Below the pieces are notes generated by a model that did no database searches, was not told the origin of the DNA, and saw nothing but the letters and a program-made list of their open reading frames with translations. A program made the position numbers and the translations under genes. Source: Rhizoclosmatium globosum (taxonomy: Eukaryota > Chytridiomycota > Chytridiomycetes > Chytridiales > Chytriomycetaceae). From it: a DNA stretch of 64,000 nucleotides. Positions 11,126-22,172 of this stretch are shown here, in pieces (within the stretch, counting starts at the first letter, position 1; every line of letters begins with the position of its first letter). The DNA lies in contig MCGO01000035.1 of the NCBI GenBank assembly GCA_002104985.1, positions 1-64,000 of the forward strand, read 5' to 3'.

Positions 11126-12504
11126 ATGATGATTTCCACTACTGCCCTTGCTTTAATACTGGCAACCCTCCTTCCTTCAAACTCACTTGCTGCCGTACCA
11201 AACGCTCAATGTCCGGCTGTTCCAATCACTTCTTCTGCTCCCTTCTCTAAAGTCCTGACAATCGTTCTCTCAAACGCGGATCACAAGATGTCCTTTCAGA
11301 CTTTTACCTCGGCCATTACCTCCATTACGAGGTTATTTACTCAAAAATATGTCTTCAACGACAACTGGTCTCGGCTCCTACGTCGACCTTCTCGCGGGTG
11401 ATTCTCTTGGTCTCACAGCATCTTCCCCCATCACAGCCACTGTTAACGCGGCAAGTTCACGCGTTCCCTTTTCCTTTTCTTTTACTAGACTGATAGAAAA
11501 AACAACAGCCAACAATACTCGACCTACTGACAAAAAGAATCTACCCTGGAAAGCATATCTCGAATCATACCTCCCAGCTGCCTCACCTCCCAATCCAACA
11601 ACCTGCTCCCCACTCATCTCTTCCACATCACCGCAAGGATACACATACTCAAAATCACACAACCCGTTCCTCGTATTCAAAAATATTACATCAGATCCAA
11701 CACGATGCAACCTCATCACGAATGAACAATCGTTTGCTTTCGATGTCGCGAATAACTCAATGCCGACGTGGGGTTTTTATGTTCTAGTTTGGAGAATAGT
11801 GGGTTCGGGTCTACGGTTGTCGATGCTTCGTTTTGGTTGCAGAGTTTCTTGGAGCCGTTGCTTGTGAATCCCGAATTTGCTCAGGTTCGTTTGTCATTAT
11901 TTGATTTAGAAATGGACCTGCAATTGGGTTGCGAGTGATGATTGAAGAGTTTCTGTGAGGGTTGTTGGGTGATGGTCATGTCATCATGTACACGTATTCG
12001 CTTTTAATTAACCACAATCATCCAGACACTATTCATAATAACGTTTGACAACTCGAGGACCGGAACTCCTAGTATCTGTAAGTACTTTTATCATTGCCTC
12101 CTATCAAGCATTTCATCTAAATATTTCAAAACTTAAAGATACACTCTTAATCGGCTCTGGAATCCCATCCTTCAATGGAACAGATACAACTCCATACACA
12201 CACACGTCTCTCGTTTCAACAGTCGAAAAGGCACTTGGTCTCGGCTCATTGGCGTACAACGATACCACAATTCCACTCATTTCAGGATCACAATATCAAT
12301 GCTTAAATCAAGTAATTGGTTTTTATTTATTTATTTTTTAGGTCTCTTGTCAAAAGCTAATCCGTTCACTTCTGTACACAGCTGTTTCAATTGAAATTCA
12401 ACAATAGCGCGTCAGCGACGGGAGTTAATCCACAACCGACTTCAAGAGCTTTTCTGCCGATTATTGGATTGTTTTCAATCTTTTGTTTTTTGTTGGTGGT
12501 GTGA
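11126..12504 (+). CDS. Secreted, possibly GPI-anchored phosphoesterase (acid-phosphatase-like)
   Basis: Predicted extracellular phosphoesterase of the alkaline-phosphatase-like fold family that includes fungal acid phosphatases and bacterial phosphoesterases. The start at 11126 gives a signal peptide (MMISTTALALILATLLPSNS). Family landmarks in order: VLTIVLSNADH; LLAGDSLGL; LPWKAYLESYLP; HNPFLVFKNI followed by RC; the SLENSGFGSTVVDASFWLQSFLEP region; LFIITFDNSRT across an intron near 12030; PYTHTSLVSTVEKALGLGSL. The C-terminus (LPIIGLFSIFCFLLVV, stop 12504) is a hydrophobic tail typical of a GPI signal. Two one-base frameshifts are needed, near 11335 and within the T-run near 11777; both lie next to homopolymers. 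Substrate unknown; a role in phosphate scavenging is an inference. Confidence 0.75.
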
Positions 12505-12596
12505 TGAAAAGAACCTCTTAATAAATCCTCAAGGAGAGAAAATCTCTTTGTTAAGCGCCCAAAAAACCCTCGGAATAATTTGGTTCTCGTCAATCA

Positions 12597-15500
12597 ATGA
12601 AGACAGGATACAAGTATTTATGGCTGCTTGTGCCATGGGTTGAAGCAGCCATGAAAACGTTTGCGATCATGATAGATCAACAAAACTCAGGCGAATAGTT
12701 TGATGGCTTGAGTTCAAAAACCTCTAAACTTCTCAAACTTTAGATCAAACAGCTTCGAATCAATTTGAATCTCTTGCAATGTCCGGCTGTCAAAAAGCTG
12801 TATCCGAAACTTTACCCACATCTTCCACAAAATTCCAATGCAAATGGATCTTTGCCCCGCCTGCGTCATACACATCCTCTCCAACAACATGGCTCATATC
12901 CCAAATCAGTAGCGACCCAACAATCATCCACGGCTACATGATGGGATTCTACTACGCAGACCTCCTCATCCCCATCGCTTCCCACTTCCCAAACATCTCA
13001 TTCAGCTTCAACGACGCCGCAATCGACCCAACCTCCCTCCCAAACATCCAGGTAACACCACCCCTTACAACCTCCCCGTAGCCCCTCCTCCTTCTCACCA
13101 CCCCCTACAATAACTTCCCAGGGAATTGTATTTCAAGAAGACGAAGCTGGATTCCTCGCGGGGGTGACAGCCGGCTCCATCACCCAAACAAACATTGTCG
13201 CAGTCGTTGGGAATTACCCTATACCGCCTATCCAGCGATACATGCAGGGATACCTAAAAGGCGTGAAGTACTGAACCCGGCAGCCCGTGTTGTCGGGCGG
13301 TATCACGCGGATCCGACGTGGGGGAATGTAACTTTGGAAGGGAATTGCGGGGGAGTATTTGGGGGTTGGTGCGGATGTTATTTTAATTCTGCAGGTGGAC
13401 TTGGGAGTGCTGCGATTTATTATGCGGCTTCGAGGGGGGTTTGGGTTATTGGAGTGGATGCGGATGAATCGAAGTCGACGTTTCAGAATAAAAGTGAGGT
13501 GGCTGCACAGTGGATCTTCGACTCTGCGTTGAAGAGAGTTGATGTGGCGGCTTTTGATGTTGTGAGGGATAAAATGGAGGGTGAGTCAATACCGTTGTTA
13601 TGAAACATTTGGTTCTAAGCTAACCCTAATAGGTGTTTTCTTCAATGGAAACAAGGTTATGGAGATTTCGAATGGAGGGATAGGTGTCTCCAATTGTTCC
13701 AGTCCATTGGCTTGCACAATTGCATCGTCGCAAATAACATTCGTAGATCCAAAGACTTCTGGAATGTGTGCAACGCCAGTAAAAACATCCATTACGAACT
13801 TGATTAATACTGCAGCTATGCGTCTCCAAGTGAATGCCTTCTCAACAGGTGTCGCGAATGGTTTTTATCAGGGACTACAACAAACTTCAGATCACAGCTG
13901 GATTGAATATCCAACATTTGGAATCACGCCCGGCGGACTACAAGGACACTCCATTACAATGATTGACTCGCAAAATAAGTTTTTGGTTTATGGAGGACAA
14001 ATGGTCAGTGGAGCTCTCAGTTCAACTCTCTACTTGTTCGAGTTTGATGCTATTCAGTGGTCAGTTGTTCAGCCAAGTTCTGCCATACAGCCGCCGCCGC
14101 TAATTAATCATGCAGCAATATTTTGCAACGCCACACAAGAACTTGTTTTGTTTGGAGGATCAACATCCATTAATTCACTCAACAACGCCATCTGGAAATT
14201 TAACATCAAAACAAATTTATGGACACAAGTACTTGTTGTCGATTATTCACCGGGTTTTAGGACTCTCCAAGCATTTGATGGTGTTGACGGAAAATTATAT
14301 GTCTGGGGAGGACAAGACTCTACACGAAATGTGAAAGGAGATCTCTGGCAATTCAATATACTCACCTCTCAATGGCAGCAGTATTCCCTTAACTCCGTAA
14401 CTCCTTCGGGAAAATATGGGTCAGTGATGAGAATCGTCAACAACACCAATCTCCTGCTTTTCGGAGGAAACAATGGTCAAACAGACACCAACGAGTTATG
14501 GTCCTTTGACATCAACCTTCAGACATGGCACAGCTTAATCCGTATTCAACGAACGGATTTACGCCTCCTCCCCTAACAAATCCAGCCGTCGCTGTCATTG
14601 ATCCAAGACGAATCTTGTACTCCGGCGGCCTCTCCAACAAAATCCCACAAAGCATCAACTTTATTTACAACTCTGGAACAAATGAATGGACAACGTCACC
14701 GAATTACAATTTCCCCGTCGCAAGTCAAGGAATCGTGTTGACAGCCTTCAATCAAAGCAACTCCCCCTCCGCGTGCGTGTTCGAACTTGATACAGTATAC
14801 CAGCAGTGCACGCCAATTTCGAATGAAATCATAGTTTTTGCTTATGGAGGTGCACGGCCAGGCACGGGTATCAGCGACACAACGCAGCTGTTGTTTGTCG
14901 CACGAGAGGTACTTCCACCAGCTCCAATGGATATCCCCGTCGGGATTTCAATCACAGGATATACATTTCCGGAGTGGTCTCTGTTTCGTTATCACAATGT
15001 CCATAGTCCTCGTCCTAAACTCCAAGCGCCCGGCGTTTCGGTTTGCGTCAGTCACTTTTCTTTCGATATACCTTGTTGGAGCTGGACTCGGGTTTATGGG
15101 TCTTGTGTTTTACAATATCGGAACGAATTCGCTTGCAATGTGTACAGTATCGTTGTGGTTTGTTTCGGTGGGGACTTTTATGATTTACTCGGCGATGGTT
15201 GTTAAGAATGTACGGATTTATGTTATTTTCTTGGGGACTCAGATGGGATCGTGGACAAGCGATGGAACGTTGTTGGTTGCGGTTTTATTGTTGAATTTGG
15301 CAAATGGGGCCATTCTGGTTGCGTTTCAAATAGCGACTCCGTATGAGCAGAGCGTTTATATAACGGACGGTGAAGTTTGGCCTATTTGTGCAAGTCCGCA
15401 GAGTTCATCGTGGCAGTGGATTTTGCTGAGTCCCTTCTTGGTTTTGATTCTTCTTGGTCTGTACTTGAGCATCCAAACAAGAGATGTAAAATCAGAATTC

Positions 15501-15884
15501 AACGAAAGTGGGTTGATCAATCGATCGATTTATATCACGACTTTGACGCTGTCTGTGTTGATTCCACTCAACATGACTTTGAAACTGTAAGTCCATTCCT
15601 AGGCTCTCATATAAACTAACGTGTCATTTTACATCTCAAGTCCTTCGACTATTCGCAGTATAACGACCTTGATTATTAGCTTAACACTATTTACTGTAAT
15701 TGGCATGAATTTTATTCCTAAAATTATGGCAACAACCGAGAACCAGAGCCGAATCAAAGAGGTATTCGTAATCGTAACTTAAATCATTCTCTCACATTCT
15801 ACAATATAGTTTGTGTCGGAAGAACGTCGAAAGACGTCCATCCGAAATTCGTCCATCATCAAGTCAACAAGTTCGAAAGTATAA
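12597..15884 (+). CDS. BMP-like ectodomain / kelch / seven-helix (class C-type) receptor
   Basis: Probable plasma-membrane G-protein-coupled receptor. Part one (about 12660-13620) resembles the bacterial BMP/PnrA substrate-binding family: SNQFESLAMSGCQKAV, YMMGFYYADLL, QEDEAGFLAGVTAGSI, YMQGYLKGVKY, SAGGLGSAAIYYAASRG and VWVIGVDADES. Part two (about 13900-14880) is a kelch-type beta-propeller with repeated hydrophobic-GG motifs: YGGQ, LFGGS, VWGGQ, LFGGN, YSGGL and AYGGA. Part three (about 14950-15790) has seven hydrophobic segments of the GABA-B/metabotropic type, then a short cytosolic tail (SEERRKTSIRNSS, stop 15884). The start at 12597 offers a leader (MKTGYKYLWLLVPWVEA), but the join to the next exon is unresolved. 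Several single-base frameshifts are required (near 13273, 13340, 13385, 14535, 14970), mostly at G or T runs. BMP-like ectodomains are known on Dictyostelium GABA-B-like receptors. Ligand unknown. Confidence 0.72.
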
Positions 15885-15979
15885 CCACCATTTTTTAACA
15901 AATAAAAATCGAGGTATTTATTCTTCAGCTTCCTCATCCTCCTCATCCTCCAAAATATCGCCTCGCGCACTCGCACTCC

Positions 15980-17654
15980 TCATCTCCTCGCAGCCTCTTG
16001 AAGCTTCAAATATTCACCACGCATGTACAACCCAGCCTGCTTCACAACACTTTCAACCGCTTCAACAACAGTCACACCCGCCGCACATCCATCCACAAAG
16101 AACCCAGCATGCGATCCATCCATAAACGAGAAACGCGTCATGTCACTCAGCTCTGTCGCGAGCTTCCATTGTCCTTCAAACAGCGCCTGACCAAACGCGT
16201 TTGGCGCTGTATCTGTGATTGGCCGACAAATTGTGTCGGGGTTTGTATCCGCGAGACGCGTGAATTGATCAGAGAGGGAAGACTTGTTGGGTGTACAATA
16301 TGGGGAAACGCTATCGATGGCGGTAACGACTGCGACGGGGAGGTTTGATCGTGGAATACGGGGAACAGTGCGAGCGACTTGGACGACACTGCGTTGTTGT
16401 GGAGGTTGAGGATTTCGTTTGAGATTGCTTTCCAGAATTTTCCTTGGAATGTGAGTGCGGTTTGTGTTGGAGTGAGGGTGAGGCCATCGTGGAGGGGTGA
16501 GACTTCTTCGCGGAGGAGGTATCGGTCTAAGGCTGCGAATGGGTTGAGGAGCGATGCTTTGATTGCGGTTTGAAGGGCGACTGAAGTATATGGTTTAAGA
16601 TGGGGGACAACTGTTTCGTGCGTGGAATCAATCAACACATCCCAGCAATTTGTTCCGGATGGGCTGTGAGAATGTTAGTTATGAGGAAGTGAATATAAGA
16701 CTATAGTGACGGTGTACCATCGGCAAGTAAGCGAACGATGAAGCCTCCATATGAATGACCCACGAGAACAAATGGTCCTTGCTCCTCCGAATTCTTCAGC
16801 AATTCATACAGCGCAGCAGCACTCTTTTTCGCAGTTGAGGCATTGGTCCTGAATCCGAGAATCCATAGCCAGCACGGTCATACCAACAAACTCTGCCGCC
16901 AATTGATTCCAGTCCCCAAGAACACTTTTGCTCCAAGAAACCTGAGCAGGAACAGCTAATCCAGTTTCGAGAATAATAGTAGGCACGAATTGCTTCGCGC
17001 TTCCAACACAGTGAATATGCAGAGAGAAGCTGTTTTCAGCCATTGCAACCAGCTTTCCAGGTGGTTTAACAGTAGCGAATCCGCATATCTGACAGCCCCG
17101 CCAATCGCAATCAGAATAGTAAAAGAGAAGCTGTGACCGAGAGCAGGTTCCCTTTCGCCTTTGTGGCTGATGCACCGACTGCAACCAGAACAAGAGTCCT
17201 TTAACCTCACAATAAGCATCAATTCAAGCCAATAAAAATGCTTACGAGACGCCGCAATTGCCTCGCCAGTGAATGCAAAGAAGAAAACAGCGGCCGAAGA
17301 TGCAACAAGATTGACAATCGAAGTAGCTTTGGCGCTTGAAAGAAAGAAAGAACCACTGAAAGTACATCGATAATCAGAGGAAGAAAGGCCGTTGTCCTGG
17401 GCACTAGTTAGTCTTCACACAGCCCTTAGCCTACTAGTATACTAGCTACTAGTATACTAGGGATCACTCTTACTTGGTCACCATAACAGATGCATCAACA
17501 CTGCCAAGGTCGCTCAACTCAGCACCTGCAATCAAAGCAACGTATACTGAACTGAGAAGGCATCCAATTGCACTGACTCGGACAAGCGATGCATACGTAA
17601 CTTCTTTCTTGGCCTTGGGTTCCCGTCTTTCTTTTGGGCTTGAGCTTTGGCCAT
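15980..17654 (-). CDS. Membrane-anchored alpha/beta hydrolase
   Basis: Serine hydrolase with an N-terminal membrane region. The start at 17654 gives MAKAQAQKKDG, followed by hydrophobic segments (SAIGCLLSSVYVALIAGA; LPLIIDVLSVVLSFF; IVNLVASSAAVFFFAFTG). The hydrolase core follows: HIHCVGS and IILETGL (beta strand and oxyanion region), VCWYDRAGYGFSDS, the nucleophile elbow GHSYGG (near 16755), and a C-terminal DGSHAGFF that supplies the catalytic His. Expansion between elbow and His is typical of fungal uncharacterised members. Introns fall near 16690 and in 17200-17490. Frameshifts are needed near 17605, 17330, 16850 and 16385. The gene is convergent with the receptor gene (stop 15884). Substrate (ester, lipid or epoxide) cannot be told from the sequence. 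Confidence 0.7.
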
Positions 17655-18206
17655 TTACCCAACCTTTTTTAAAGATAAATATTATGTTTGAATTAGAGTA
17701 CTACATGTCTTGAAGTGGCAGAAAGGTGTTGGGTAACAAATCCATAACTGTTGACCACCCCTGCTTGATCATACATCCAACACATTCTCACGAAAATCCT
17801 TGCTTTTATTCATTAGCAACTTTTGGACAAATTTCGCCTTTCTGCCTTACTTCTTGGCTATTTGAAATGCTTATGAGCTCATAAGTATTTATTTACACGT
17901 TTCTACCAATCAATCAGAAAGATGGACGATGAGGTTTCTCCACGTGTTTGTTTATTTACAAGCATCACCTTTCGCTCAATAGCTCCACAGAAGAAGGTAT
18001 AAGACGGAATTTTTCAAGGGGGTTGGTTCGTTGTTTGGGATTGTCAACTTTCAACACGGAAAAAATCAGTCTCGACTTGCACTCCCTCCCTCCATCCCAA
18101 AAAACAAGTTAGTTTACATTCACAGCACGTAATATCATACTGAAACACGCGATCCTGATAGATCACTTTCCCCACCTCAACTGATCACCAACAAACGAGA
18201 CCATCA
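17655..18206. promoter_or_regulatory. Divergent intergenic region, hydrolase / LRR gene 4
   Basis: About 550 bp between two divergent start codons. I see no gene and no clear repeat. It must carry both promoters; no specific site is recognised. Confidence 0.5.
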
Positions 18207-21200
18207 ATGATTTGCAACGACTGCACCACCCTGCAAAATGTTGCCGCGCTCAACGGCGTAGAATTCTCAAACAACTGTGCCTCTATTGGAGGAAACGTTC
18301 AAACGTTTGACAAGAATGGATGCGCTGTGAAACTGTGAGTTGTTATATACTTCTGATCATGAAGCCAAGAAACACTCAAACCACCCTTCTTAAGTGACTT
18401 CAAGGGTCTCGACCTCAACGTTCCATTTGGATCAGATCTCGTGACGCCATCAACAGCTTCACTGAATTGACTGACCTGTAAGTCGCGTCTTGAGATTGGC
18501 CAATCAGGATAAAATACTTAACCGCGATTTACCTCCTCGGATCGACAGTAATGCAAGTGGAGCCTACTTCACTGGGACCTTCCATCTATCCACAGTGCTT
18601 CATTGAGGAACTTGTACGTTGTTGTTGTTGACGAACGCGGAAAATTGTCTGACGAATTGTCACTCTTTGTTCAAACAGGGACCTCAGCTACAACAGTTTC
18701 ACTGGACCTGTCGACTCTGTTTCGTTCCCTGCATCGCTCACTCCATGTAATGGTAACTCATTTTTCATTCCGCAAAAAAACTAACCACGCTTTGTTATGA
18801 ATTCATTCAGTGACGTCTCAAACAACTGTTTGACTGGAACAACCCAAAGTCATTCTCATCGTAAGCTAACAATCTATCCATCTTAATCAACAGCATACTT
18901 ATGAGTTTCTCAGATCTGTCTGGAGCTTCAACAACTTTGACGACCAATCAGTACAGAACTCTGCCTGTGAAGTCCAACTCGATGAAGATGCCGCAGCGGG
19001 AAATGCAGCAAACGGAGCATCACAAGATTGTTTAACTCTTGTTGCCGCTCTTAACCAGATCACGATCCCAGCAAAAAACAACCCATTCGCCCAGTTCAAC
19101 GCGTCCTACTGTATTGGAACTTTGAGAAACAGCACTTACTACACATGGCAAACTACTCCACTTCCATGGACCCCAAGTACACTACTACAGTCGCAACAGC
19201 AACCCCTCGAGTTACATCTTCAACCGCTGGAGGACAAAGTTTTGTACGACTTTGGTCTTGAGCTTGAACGCTTGAACGCATGGCAACATAAAGCTAAACA
19301 TCATGCCAAACATCAAGCTAAACACCGTGTCCTTAAGGGACGTGACGAACCACGAGCTCTTGCTAGAAGAAGTTTCCAGACCCAGTAGTATGTATTTATT
19401 GTAATTAAGAGTCTATATTCTAATATCCTTTTCACTTCAATAGCAACCTTGTCGGATTGTGAGTCTACACGATATTTGCACCCGCGATAAAAAAACTTAC
19501 ATTCTATCTCTAGATCTTTCACTGGATTGGGAATTAGTGGAGCTCTTCCACCTGCTCTCGGAGGTCTCGGCTCTTTGGTCTCATTGTAAGTCCTCAAATA
19601 AACAAGAACATTTCTGAATTTCTGAATTTGCAAACAGGGATCTCAGTGGAAACACTTCTCTGGACCTGTCCCGCCTCTTGGCTGGTTTGACAGCTCTTAA
19701 GGCTTTGAATATTCAGGGTAACCAACTTACTGGATCTGTCTTGGATTCCCTCCTCAAGGTTGTCGCCGCAAACGGTGGAGTCCCTCCGTAAGTTACCCAC
19801 CCATAAAATCTTCATTTTAGTAACATTCTCTGCAATAGACTCGTTGGTCTCATTTCTTCTGACTGTCTCATCCTCGTGTCTGCCCTTCAAAACATGACTG
19901 TGCCAGCCAAGTACCTTGGAGTCCCCAACCCATTCGCGCTTTTCAACCAATCTCTCTGCGCAACTGACTTCAGAAACTCCAGTTTTGGTGGACGCATCAC
20001 CTGGGCAACCAACCCATTCCAACCACAACAACTTCAACTACTACCACTACAGCTACAACTACCTCAACAACCACTATGGCTACAACTACCACAACAACCA
20101 AGATCAACGGAGCTCCATTCTACTACTGGCGCAAGCGTGATGAACACGTCATGGAGAGACGAAGTGCCACTACCAACTAGTATGTGCTCGTAATTTGTAA
20201 AAGAAATCTCACACCCTTTATTACAGCAAAATCGCTGGTTTGTCCTTGAAAAACATGGGAATTACTGGATCTATCTCCGCTGCCCTTGGAAACCTCGTCA
20301 ACCTTCAGTCTTTGTAAGTTTTTTAACGAGATCATGACGAAACATTTCTCACTCTCCACATTCTTTCACAGGGACGTCAGTGGAAACAAATTCACTGGAC
20401 AAATTCCAGCCTCGTTCTTGCAGTTAACTGCTTTGAAGTTCTTGTAAGTTTTTCGGCGCTGTCGATGTATTTGTATTCTGACGATTAAAAACAGTGACTA
20501 TGCTGGAAACTCCTTTGACCCTAACGGTGCAACCTTGTTGGCGCTTATTACCAGATCAGGGCCAACGGTGGATCTGCCTCTAACGTACTTTCCAACGATT
20601 GTCTCCTCTTGACTGGAACCTTTGCTCGAGTGGCCAAGGCTCTGACTGCCTTCAACCAAGACTGTTCCAACGTTAACAACAACACCTACGTTGGATGGAC
20701 TTACGGCCCACCAGTCACCACCACCACAACCACCACCACCACCTTAACTACGTCTACTTCTACATCTACCACGACTGCTACCGTAACCACAACCACATCA
20801 ACAAACACCGCAACCACGACAACTACAACCAAGATTAATGGAGCTCCATTCTTCTTCAAGCGTGACGCAAATATTCGTGACGTGAACATTGAAAGACGTG
20901 ATCCAAACGCCAACCGATAGTGAGTGATGAATTTTACATCCATGCAAATCAGTTTCTTACAACGTATATATAGCATTTTGACTACTTTGTCTGTATCAAA
21001 CTTGACTTTGGGCGGACAAGTGCCAAGTGGAATCTGTCAATTGACCAACATCCAATCATTGTGAGTTCAATCTAAATATTTGCAGTGACAAAGATCAAAC
21101 GTCTAATCTTCTGTGATGTGTTTAGGGACTTGAGCGCCAACAAATTCACTGGATACCTTCCAAACTGTTTGGGTAACTTGAAGTCGCTCAAATACTTGTA

Positions 21201-21783
21201 AGTTTATATCTATCTTGATGAATCAGACCTAACTGCTAACAGGAACGTTGACGGAAACAACTTTTGGGAGCCGTTCCACCACAAGTTCTTGACATTATCA
21301 ACGGAAACGGAGGATCTGTGTAAGTAGCCATCGAACCTTCTTCTCTCAATTCAATATCTGAAAACAAACACTCCAGCAACTACGGATCAACATGTATGTA
21401 CGGAAACCCACTCAACTGGAAAGCGTCTGGCTGTGCCCAACCAGCCACCGTCGCCACCAACTGCTTCGACCTCTCCCGAGACAAGACCTTCATCGACCCA
21501 ATGTACGATGGGCCTGGTTGTCATGGAGCAAATACCAGGGAGAACAATGGATCAAGAACAACGCACCACCCTCCAACAACCCAATCCTCCCAGAATACTT
21601 GTACCAGCAATTCTTGGTGTACGTGTCGAAAGTGAAAAGATGTCAGAAGAAGCACCCTGAATTCACATACTGGACATACAAGAGGTACACCCACCCAGCC
21701 CGAGCCCATACAAGTGGAAGGGGAAGAAGGCCAAGCAGCTCGCCAAGCCAAAGGTTACTCCATTGGTCGGACAGCGTAAATAG
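18207..21783 (+). CDS. Modular LRR protein 4
   Basis: Plus-strand member of the LRR family. The start at 18207 gives MICNDCTTLQNVAALNG. Order: N-terminal Cys segment; short LRR exons (DLSYNSFTGPV, DVSNNCLTG); three successive Cys-pair modules (DCLTLVAALNQI near 19030, DCLILVSALQNM near 19870, DCLLLTGTFARV near 20600), each followed by a Thr-rich linker and a dibasic segment (RALARRS, WRKRDEHVMERR, FKRDANIRDVNIERR); an LRR block after each; then the C-terminal domain (NCFDLSRDKTFIDP...YLYQQF...CQKKHPEFTYWTYKR) with a Lys-rich tail. Most LRR exons are 60-75 nt with codons split after base two. About eight one-base frameshifts are needed (for example near 18440, 18590, 20020, 20550, 21265, 21510 and 21690), several at T or C runs. 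An assembly-quality problem is more likely than a pseudogene because splice sites remain perfect. Confidence 0.75.
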
Positions 21784-22172
21784 GGAGACCGTTGAAGGGT
21801 TCTCATTGTTATATCACTAGTCTATATATTGCCTTTTGTTTTTTATTTGTACACTTCCCCCGTTTATCATTTGGCAGTGTAGAGTTCTCTTTTCTTTTTT
21901 CTTTTATTTCTCTAGTTTTATATGGTCTTCAATCTAGAAATAATTAATTATATTAGAACATATTCATTTGTGTCTTGAAATGGAGATGTTTTCCAAGCTA
22001 TTGGGGGATTCCTCTGCAAGTTGAGTCTTAACCCTTCATACAATACCTTGTTAAGCATATCAATGAGAGGAAATGGATGAATGCATCCGGAGTGCATGCT
22101 CAATACACAAGCCTGGTTATATGGGCCAACTACTAACCAATCCAACCCAATCCAGTTCAACCTTGGATTTCA
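21784..22172. other. Intergenic, LRR gene 4 to the SH3 gene
   Basis: About 390 bp, T-rich just after the LRR stop (probable 3' UTR). No gene is supported. The true start of the next gene could lie here, for example an ATG at 22081. Confidence 0.4.

Noticed and set aside
12597..13620. Bacterial contamination or recent bacterial transfer suspected from the BMP-type domain
   Set aside because: The region has eukaryotic introns and continues in frame into kelch and seven-helix parts; similar ectodomains are known on eukaryotic receptors.
18207..21783. LRR gene 4 as a pseudogene
   Set aside because: Despite about eight frame breaks, all splice sites and LRR consensus residues are kept and nearby housekeeping genes have the same kind of breaks, so sequence error is the simpler explanation. 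Not fully excluded.
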